Below, one piece after another: positions 58,076 to 64,000 of a stretch of 64,000 nt of DNA. Below the pieces are notes generated by a model that was not told where the DNA came from, searched no databases, and worked only from the letters and a program-made list of their open reading frames with translations. How positions within the stretch are numbered: the stretch's first letter is position 1; each line of letters begins with the position of its first letter. The position numbers were made by a program, and so were the translations under genes. This DNA comes from Aliidiomarina celeris (GTDB taxonomy: Bacteria > Pseudomonadota > Gammaproteobacteria > Enterobacterales > Alteromonadaceae): contig NZ_QMIL01000009.1 of assembly GCF_003316875.1 (NCBI RefSeq), positions 1-64,000 of the forward strand, given 5' to 3'.

Positions 58076-59086
58076 ATGCTGTCACGTCGTAGTTGGTTGA
58101 TTATTGCGCTGCTTGCGCTCGTTGTGTTTATTGCGTGGCCCGGTCGCCTTCTGTACATCAATTATTTAACCCAAGCAGAAGCTGCCCGTATTGCCGCAAT
58201 CACCCCTGCTGATGTAGCCAGCACCATTCCTGAGCGGTTAAATATAGAACGCTTAATGGCCGACGTAACTTGGCTTGCCGACGCCGAGCGCGAAGGCCGC
58301 TTACAAGGCAGTAACGGTGGTATTGCTGCACGCAATTATATTGCTCAACGGTTTCACGAGTTAGGCCTTGAGCCGGCAGGAACTGAGGGCTATTTCCACC
58401 CCTTCACAACCTCGGTAACCGATAACGCCGCCAATGTTGTTGGCATTGTGCCTGGTACACGACCTAACCTTCGCACCCTTGTACTTACCGCGCACTACGA
58501 CCACTTAGGTGTTCGCGACGGCGACATTTATCACGGTGCCGACGACAACGCCTCTGGTGTTGCGGCAATTTTAGAAATTGCTCGTTTCTTACAGCAGTAC
58601 CCGAATCAACACCCCATTATGATTATTGCCCTCGACAGCGAGGAGCGCGGTATTCAAGGTTCACGGGCCCTGTTCAGCACCGGCTTTCTTGCACCCGAAA
58701 CCATAGCCTTTAATTTAAACCTCGATATGCTTAGCAGAGACACGGAACAGCTGCTTTACGCTGTGGGCACATACCATCGGCCTTGGTTAACGCCATTAGT
58801 TCGCCGCGTGCAACTTGAAAGTGGCGCCAAACTGCTGATGGCCCACGACCGTCCGCGCCGCAAAGCTGGTAACACCCCAGACTGGACAACCGCGTCTGAC
58901 CACGTTGCCTTTCATGAACAAAATATTCCGTTTCTCTATTTAGGTGTGGCCGACCACAACGACTACCACCGGCCTACTGATACTGCAGATCGGGTTGATA
59001 TTGAATTTTTTCGCGCAACGTCAGAAACTGCACTAAGCTTCGTGCTGTTAATAGACCAAGTGTTAGCTGAGAAAGCCCGCGACTAA
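58076..59086 (+). CDS. M28-family zinc metallopeptidase (exported)
   Basis: 336-residue aminopeptidase-type enzyme with an N-terminal hydrophobic anchor/signal (about 6-28). Di-zinc site: H140 and D142 (TAHYDHLG), D156/D157 (GADDNASG), E189/E190 (ALDSEERG), D217 (NLDM) and a His near 302 (DYHRPTDTAD). Removes N-terminal amino acids from peptides, here outside the cytosol. GAGG precedes the ATG by eight bases. Followed after 20 bases by the serine hydrolase gene. Confidence 0.93.
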   Translation: MLSRRSWLIIALLALVVFIAWPGRLLYINYLTQAEAARIAAITPADVASTIPERLNIERLMADVTWLADAEREGRLQGSNGGIAARNYIAQRFHELGLEPAGTEGYFHPFTTSVTDNAANVVGIVPGTRPNLRTLVLTAHYDHLGVRDGDIYHGADDNASGVAAILEIARFLQQYPNQHPIMIIALDSEERGIQGSRALFSTGFLAPETIAFNLNLDMLSRDTEQLLYAVGTYHRPWLTPLVRRVQLESGAKLLMAHDRPRRKAGNTPDWTTASDHVAFHEQNIPFLYLGVADHNDYHRPTDTADRVDIEFFRATSETALSFVLLIDQVLAEKARD

Positions 59087-59106
59087 CGCAATAAAAAGAA
59101 TAAAAA

Positions 59107-60429
59107 ATGAAGGCGCTCACAAAAAAACGAATTACTGCCCTACTGGCCTTACCGGCGCTGCTTTTTGCTGCGCCGCATGTGCTGGCACAAAGCGAAGAAT
59201 ACGCGACGCCGGTGGAGTTATTTCCCGACTTTTCTGACTTTTTCGAACAAGCACTCGCACGAGACAATGTGCCCGGCGGGGTGTTTGCGGTTGTGCACCG
59301 CGACCGCATTCTACAAATACAGCCCTTCGGTGTTCGCGCAGCGGGAAGCAGCGCTTTGGTCGACGAAAACACCGTATTTCGCTTGGCCTCTGTGTCGAAA
59401 ACCTTTGCCTCGGGCTTGGCCGCAAAACTCCAGCACGAACAGTATTTTCAGTGGCAAGATCCGGTCACCCAATATGTGCCGGAGTTTCGTTTCCAAAATG
59501 AATCTCTCGCCAACCAAGTTACAGTCGAGCATCTGCTCGCGCACTCCGTTGGCGTTGTACCGAACGCCTACGACAACCTGATTGAAGCAAACTACAACCG
59601 CACACGCATTTTGCCCCACTTTGCGCGATTAAACCCGTTGTGTGAGCCGGGCGAATGCTATGGTTACCAGAACGTGTTATTTAGCTTTATTGAGCCCGTA
59701 CTCGAACAAAGCACGGGAGTTGACTACGCCACGCTTTTAAGCACTGAACTGTTTAATCCGCTCGGCATGAACAATGCTTCGGTGGGCCTCGAACAGTATT
59801 TGGCAGCGCCCAATAAAGCAGCGCCACATGTGCGCGGCCAAAGTCGTTGGTTTAGCCGCACGGTTACGCCGCATTATTACAATTTCCCGAGTGCGGCAGG
59901 TGTGAATGCAAGCGCCGCGGACCTTGCCCAGTGGCTTATTGCTCAGCTTGGTTACCGCCCAGACGTAATGCCAACAGAGGTGTTAAATGACCTGCGCGAG
60001 CCGCGCGTACGGACCGTTCGCGATCTCCGCCGCCGTGGTTGGCGCAACTTTATTCAAGACGCTCATTACGCTTTAGGTTGGCGGTTGTATCAATTCGGCG
60101 AGCACGAAATTATGTATCACGGCGGTTGGGTGCAAGGGTTCAGAGCCGATATCGCCTATTCTCCAGAGCATGAAGTGGGGTTGGTTATTCTGCTCAATGC
60201 CGAAAGTAACGTTATTAACGACATTAGCAGTCAATTTTGGGCCGACGTGCTACCGCGGCTAGAGCAAGAGCGCTGGGTACCTTACTACCACGCTTCAACT
60301 ACACGCAGCGCAGAAACAGACCCCGAACAACAGCGCGCGAACAGCGTGAGGCCCGACACGCCCTTACCGCTACTGCCCATTCAACCCTTAGGTAATTCGT
60401 CTGCCGGAGCGGGTCTACTAAACAGATAA
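59107..60429 (+). CDS. Serine hydrolase, class C beta-lactamase family (exported)
   Basis: 440 residues with a signal peptide (about 1-28, VLAQ). Penicillin-recognising fold with S95-x-x-K98 (ASVSK), Y-x-N in YGYQNVLFS and H-G-G in YHGGWVQGF, so the three catalytic elements are present. The C-terminal extension of about 60 residues is Pro-rich and low complexity. Members are esterases, D-amino-acid peptidases or beta-lactamases; its pairing with an M28 peptidase suggests peptide processing rather than resistance. Its last 49 bases overlap the 3' end of the MHYT gene on the other strand. Confidence 0.88.
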   Translation: MKALTKKRITALLALPALLFAAPHVLAQSEEYATPVELFPDFSDFFEQALARDNVPGGVFAVVHRDRILQIQPFGVRAAGSSALVDENTVFRLASVSKTFASGLAAKLQHEQYFQWQDPVTQYVPEFRFQNESLANQVTVEHLLAHSVGVVPNAYDNLIEANYNRTRILPHFARLNPLCEPGECYGYQNVLFSFIEPVLEQSTGVDYATLLSTELFNPLGMNNASVGLEQYLAAPNKAAPHVRGQSRWFSRTVTPHYYNFPSAAGVNASAADLAQWLIAQLGYRPDVMPTEVLNDLREPRVRTVRDLRRRGWRNFIQDAHYALGWRLYQFGEHEIMYHGGWVQGFRADIAYSPEHEVGLVILLNAESNVINDISSQFWADVLPRLEQERWVPYYHASTTRSAETDPEQQRANSVRPDTPLPLLPIQPLGNSSAGAGLLNR

Positions 60430-62882
60430 CCTTGGAAGCGCAAGCATCCGCTTTGCGCCAGCCGCTGTTGCTGTTCCTTGGTTTCTACGCCTTCGGCAAT
60501 AACCTCCATACCCAAATTCTTGGTAATGCCAATAATGGCTTCTACTATGGTCCAGTCGCGCTCCCTTTCCTTGGTTGAGGCTCTGCGAATAAAGGCTTGG
60601 TCTATTTTCACTTCATTAAAGGGTAGCGACGACAAATAGCTTAAGCTTGAATAGCCAGTACCAAAGTCGTCCATGCTAAAACGCACACCCGAATTCTTTA
60701 ACACCCGCATTTTCTTCACTACCGCGTCCATGTCTTCCAATACCAAGCTTTCTGTAAGTTCAAGCTTTACTAAATGGTGCGGTAAATTGTGTTTAGCTAT
60801 TTCGTCGAGCACCAACTCAACAAAATTATGTTGATAAAACTGCCGAGCACTTACGTTAATGCTCAAGCTCCAATGTTTGGAATGCTTATGGGCTTGCCAT
60901 TTCGCCAATTGCTTGCACGCTTCTTTCAATACCCATTCACCTAACGGCACAATTAGGCCGCTGTCTTCGGCAACGGGAATAAATTCAGCCGGCGACACCA
61001 TACCGCGCTGTGGATGCAGCCAACGAATCAACGCCTCTGCCCCTAGGTATTCGCCATTTTCGTCACATTGCATTTGGTAAAAAAGTACGAATTGTTCGCT
61101 ACTAAGCGCCTCGCGAAGATCAGCCTCCAAAGAAAAACGCGCACTAATTTCTTGCTCAATGTCGGGGTGGTACAAATAAAACTGACCACCACCTTCTTGT
61201 TTTGCCTTATTTACCGCAAGATCAGCACGGCGCAAAAGTTCCTCAGCGCCTATCGCGTCCGACTCCGCCGACGTAATACCAATACTAGCCGAACCTTGGT
61301 GCCTTAAGCGCGGCAAATCAAAAGGCTTGCTCAGCTCTTTAAGCACGCGATCAGCGAGCCGCTCTGCCGTAGCTATTGCGCACTGCTGAGTGTCGCACTC
61401 GGCAACAATCACAAATTCGTCGGCGGTAAGGCGAGCTAATAACACATTGGTAATGAGCAGCCGTTGCATGCGTTGTGTACTCGCTTTCAGTAAGGCGTCG
61501 CCCTGTTGCTGGCCGTGTACGTCGTTAATACGCTTAAACCCGTCGAGGTTCACTACCAGTACCACCAAAGCACGTTTAGTGATCACCAGCGTCGACAGCC
61601 GCTCATTGAGCTCGCGTATGACATAACGCCGATTTGGCAGCTCCGTTAAACTGTCGTAATAGGCGAGCCGATGAATTGTTTCTTCGCTACGGCGTTTTTC
61701 CGTGATGTCGCTAATAAAACCACTCCAGCTCACCCCACCATTAGGCTCGCGCTGCGGCATAGAGGTTGCCGACAACCACTTTACGCCCTCATTGGGTGTT
61801 TCAACCGGAAACTCGTGATTCCAGGCCTGCATTGTGTGCGCGCTATAACTTAGCGACTCCACAATTTTCGCCCGTTCCCGTTCAGGTACCAAGCTGAGTA
61901 TGCGGCCAGCATTTGCCATGGCCTCTTTAGGTTCAACACCAAATAACGGGCGCGCCGCCTCACTTAAATAACTAAAGCTAAGGTAGCCTTTGTCGTCACG
62001 CTGTAATTGATACACCATGCCCGGCACTCGCTCAGCCACCTTGGTTAAGCGCTCTGTGAGTGCTTGCACCTGCTCACCACGTTGGTCGGCGGTCATTTGC
62101 AACCGTTGCTGACGGTTCATCATCACCACCACTACGGTGCTCATAAACACAATAAACATAGCCACAATGAGCGTACTTAACACCAGCTGGTTTGCGTCTG
62201 CGCCTGTAAGCACTTGTTTCGCGCTTTGTGCACTCGGTAAAAATACCGTAGCGTGCATGGCCGTGTAATGCATGCTTGCCACCGCAAGCCCCATGACCAC
62301 CGCACTGAGCATCAGCCGCGTGGTTGCACTTTTAATAACGGTTTCCAGCATAGGTCGAATCGACAACGCCAACGACGCCAGCACCACCGCCACTACAATA
62401 GACACCAAAAACATACTGGGCAGGTACAGCATTTGCGCTTCGGTTTGTATCGCTGCCATGCCGGTATAGTGCATTACACCAATGCCTGCCCCCATAAAAA
62501 GGCCACCAAGCAATACAGAGCGCACCGAGCGCGCGTTTTTATACAAAATAGAAAGGGTAACCCATGCGGCTAAAAAAGCGGGTATTACCGACAACGCGGT
62601 AATGCTAGGCGAATACACCACCGGCACGTCCATACGAAAACTGACCATACCAATAAAATGCATGGCCCAAACCCCAAGCCCCATGGCCACCGAGCCGCTA
62701 AAATGCCACGCTTGACGCTGCCAAGGCTTGCTTACAATGCGCATGAGATCGGTATGAAAAAGGCTCGCGAACGCGGCCAAAATAGCCATAACCAACGACA
62801 ACACCACCAACCAAGGAACATGGTAGCCCGCATAGGCTGTCGCTAAGTCGTGGCTTGAATTTACAAAAGCAAGAAAGTCCAT
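60381..62882 (-). CDS. MHYT-PAS-GGDEF-EAL protein, probable c-di-GMP phosphodiesterase
   Basis: 833 residues. An N-terminal seven-helix MHYT sensor (about 1-250) has the repeated motif as WAMHFIGM, GVMHYTGM and ASMHYTAM, thought to bind copper or sense O2/CO/NO. Then follow a PAS fold (about 285-395), a GGDEF domain and an EAL domain. The cyclase motif reads TADEF instead of GGDEF, so cyclase activity is unlikely. The EAL domain keeps AEALIRW, the catalytic DDFGTGYSSLSYL and KIDQAF, so it probably degrades c-di-GMP, with the GGDEF part as a GTP-sensing element. Might link respiration or metal to motility. Downstream of ycaO by 42 bases. Confidence 0.93.
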   Translation of the reverse strand: MDFLAFVNSSHDLATAYAGYHVPWLVVLSLVMAILAAFASLFHTDLMRIVSKPWQRQAWHFSGSVAMGLGVWAMHFIGMVSFRMDVPVVYSPSITALSVIPAFLAAWVTLSILYKNARSVRSVLLGGLFMGAGIGVMHYTGMAAIQTEAQMLYLPSMFLVSIVVAVVLASLALSIRPMLETVIKSATTRLMLSAVVMGLAVASMHYTAMHATVFLPSAQSAKQVLTGADANQLVLSTLIVAMFIVFMSTVVVVMMNRQQRLQMTADQRGEQVQALTERLTKVAERVPGMVYQLQRDDKGYLSFSYLSEAARPLFGVEPKEAMANAGRILSLVPERERAKIVESLSYSAHTMQAWNHEFPVETPNEGVKWLSATSMPQREPNGGVSWSGFISDITEKRRSEETIHRLAYYDSLTELPNRRYVIRELNERLSTLVITKRALVVLVVNLDGFKRINDVHGQQQGDALLKASTQRMQRLLITNVLLARLTADEFVIVAECDTQQCAIATAERLADRVLKELSKPFDLPRLRHQGSASIGITSAESDAIGAEELLRRADLAVNKAKQEGGGQFYLYHPDIEQEISARFSLEADLREALSSEQFVLFYQMQCDENGEYLGAEALIRWLHPQRGMVSPAEFIPVAEDSGLIVPLGEWVLKEACKQLAKWQAHKHSKHWSLSINVSARQFYQHNFVELVLDEIAKHNLPHHLVKLELTESLVLEDMDAVVKKMRVLKNSGVRFSMDDFGTGYSSLSYLSSLPFNEVKIDQAFIRRASTKERERDWTIVEAIIGITKNLGMEVIAEGVETKEQQQRLAQSGCLRFQGYLFSRPAPADELPKG

Positions 62883-62927
62883 AAGCCCGCCAAAATTTCA
62901 AACATAATTGAACATAGCACGGGCTTA
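62882..62927 (-). repeat. Inverted repeat linking the ycaO stop to the MHYT-gene start
   Basis: TAAGCCCG and CGGGCTTA, eight perfect base pairs 30 bases apart, span the gap. On the minus strand the first arm contains the ycaO TAA and the second runs into the ATG of the MHYT gene. There is no T run, so it is not a plain terminator; it could hide the downstream start unless a ribosome ending ycaO opens it. Confidence 0.5.
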
Positions 62928-64000
62928 CTTTTTACGGTAGGCGTTAGCCCGCGCAGCGTGGAGCTTCTTGTAACTATCCACTAATTTTAAGTGCCGATCG
63001 AGCCCCTCAAGTTTCATACTGGTTGGCGTTAAGCCATAAAAGCGCACAGTGCCTTGTATAGAACCGATTACCGCGTCCATTCGCTCGTTACCGTACATGC
63101 GGCGGAAATTATGTTCGAACTGCTCAAGTTCAAGCTCTTCGTCGAGCACTACATTTAAGGCCGCCTCCATGGCGCGGTAGAACAGCACTCGCTCAACAGT
63201 GTTGTCGTTATACTGAAGGAACTCCTCAACCCGCTCCAAGCTTTCCTCAAGCTGCCCTAAAGCTAAATAAATCAGCAGCTTGAGTTCGAGTATAGTTAAC
63301 TGGCCCCACACGGTGTTCTCGTCGAACTCAATACCAATAAAAGTAATAATGTCGGTATAATTGTCGAGCTGACTTTCTTCCAGCCGCTCCACTAATGCGG
63401 TAAGTTGTTCGTTGCTCAACCGGTGCAGGTTCAAAATGTCGCGACGATATTGCAACGCCACATTGGTGTTGTCCCAAATTAAATCCTCTATCGGGTACAC
63501 TTCGGAATATCCGGGTACCAAAATTCGACACGCGGGGGCGCCGAGGTCGTTGAATTCAGCAACATAAGCCTCGAGTTCCAGTGCCGCCAAAATACCGAAT
63601 AGGGTTTCAACTTCTTCGTCGTTGCTGCCGCTAAAATCCCAGTCGCTGAATTCGTAATCGGCTTGGTTACTGAAAAAACGCCACGACACAACGCCACTCG
63701 AGTCGATAAAATGCTCTACAAAGTTATTCGGCTCTTGCACCGCCATAGAATTAAAGGTCGGCAAGGGCACGTCGTTCAGGTTCTCAAAACTACGCCCCTG
63801 CAACAGTTCGGTTAAACTGCGCTCAATTGCAACCTCTAAACAGGGGTGCGCCCCAAAAGAAGCAAAAACGCCGCCTGTACGCGGGTTCATTAAGGTAACG
63901 CACGCAACTGGGAATTGGCCCCCTAACGACGCGTCTTTCACCAATACGGGGAAGCCTTGTGCTTCTAACCCTTCAATACCGGCAACAATATGTGGGAAAC
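62925..64000 (-). CDS. ycaO: YcaO-domain protein, C-terminal part (5' end outside window)
   Basis: About 358 C-terminal residues of YcaO, continuous to the right edge; the N-terminal third (ATP-site region) is outside. YcaO proteins are ATP-dependent cyclodehydratase-fold enzymes; E. coli YcaO assists RimO in methylthiolating ribosomal protein S12. The frame before the first internal start reads GFPVLVKDASLGGQFPVACVTL, matching E. coli, so the apparent start at 63944 is not real. Further blocks are SFGAHPCLEVAIERSLTELLQGR, HFIDSSGVVSWRFF, and the TPR-like C-terminus found in the E. coli-type protein. Confidence 0.93.
   Translation of the reverse strand, partial: FPHIVAGIEGLEAQGFPVLVKDASLGGQFPVACVTLMNPRTGGVFASFGAHPCLEVAIERSLTELLQGRSFENLNDVPLPTFNSMAVQEPNNFVEHFIDSSGVVSWRFFSNQADYEFSDWDFSGSNDEEVETLFGILAALELEAYVAEFNDLGAPACRILVPGYSEVYPIEDLIWDNTNVALQYRRDILNLHRLSNEQLTALVERLEESQLDNYTDIITFIGIEFDENTVWGQLTILELKLLIYLALGQLEESLERVEEFLQYNDNTVERVLFYRAMEAALNVVLDEELELEQFEHNFRRMYGNERMDAVIGSIQGTVRFYGLTPTSMKLEGLDRHLKLVDSYKKLHAARANAYRKK

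Noticed and set aside
59107..60429. Antibiotic-resistance beta-lactamase
   Set aside because: The SxxK/YxN/HGG set is shared by many esterases and D-peptidases; context with a peptidase and a long Pro-rich tail does not support resistance.

Overview
This window comes from the chromosome of a gammaproteobacterium. The best guess is a marine Alteromonadales member of the Idiomarinaceae (Idiomarina, Pseudidiomarina or Aliidiomarina). The evidence for this is a polar-flagellum regulon of the FlrA/FlrB/FlrC type, NhaD sodium antiport, the asnA/asnC divergent pair, a complete glyoxylate shunt with AceK, and several exported hydrolases. The family assignment is an inference; the class is secure. I see no prophage, CRISPR array, defence island or intact insertion sequence. 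Almost all of it is core genome.

Layout. 1-333: promoter and leader of an rRNA operon that reads leftward out of the window. 334-6784: housekeeping genes pssA, clpB (with a heat-shock promoter), pgeF and rluD, all leftward; bamD rightward; glnB leftward. 6813-8438: two-domain NAD synthetase. 8516-22295: fourteen late-assembly flagellar genes plus flhB, fliEFGHIJ-KLMNOPQR-flhB, all leftward. 22414-26423: their regulators flrC, flrB and flrA. 26534-32241: DUF1285 protein, an atypical NarL-type regulator, a lipoprotein, an exported amidohydrolase, a DUF3369 response regulator and pdxH. 32244-37518: an Ldh2-type dehydrogenase, phosphofructokinase, agmatinase plus arginine decarboxylase (arginine to putrescine), and tRNA-Phe. 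37560-37820: a short non-coding block of hairpins and GGGGTCAGA repeats. 37890-41670: folM-like reductase, asnA, asnC, nhaD. 41950-46622: aceB, aceA and, facing them, aceK. 46708-53077: LysR regulator, chemoreceptor, and a very large exported TolB-propeller/amidohydrolase protein. 53184-57938: a tight four-gene leftward unit of two transporters and two poorly known membrane proteins. 58076-62882: M28 peptidase, class-C-type serine hydrolase and an MHYT-PAS-GGDEF-EAL protein. 62925-64000: 5'-truncated ycaO.

How the parts work together. The flagellar block carries a readable transcription hierarchy. FlrA lies upstream of flrBC; a near-consensus sigma-54 promoter precedes flrB; further sigma-54 promoters precede fliE and fliK; a probable sigma-28 promoter precedes the chemoreceptor at 47.7-49.7 kb. 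The fliE promoter sits in the 5' arm of what looks like the flrBC terminator, and the 3' arm of that hairpin holds the fliE ribosome binding site. This would let only the sigma-54 transcript be translated efficiently, and is the most interesting regulatory structure I found.

Other points worth a look are a NarL-type regulator whose phospho-acceptor Asp is Glu, aceK convergent to aceA rather than in an aceBAK operon, multiple convergent gene pairs with overlapping ends, a nine-codon upstream ORF overlapping the folM start, an almost leaderless tRNA-Phe transcript, and an uncharacterised 451-residue membrane protein in the transporter unit.
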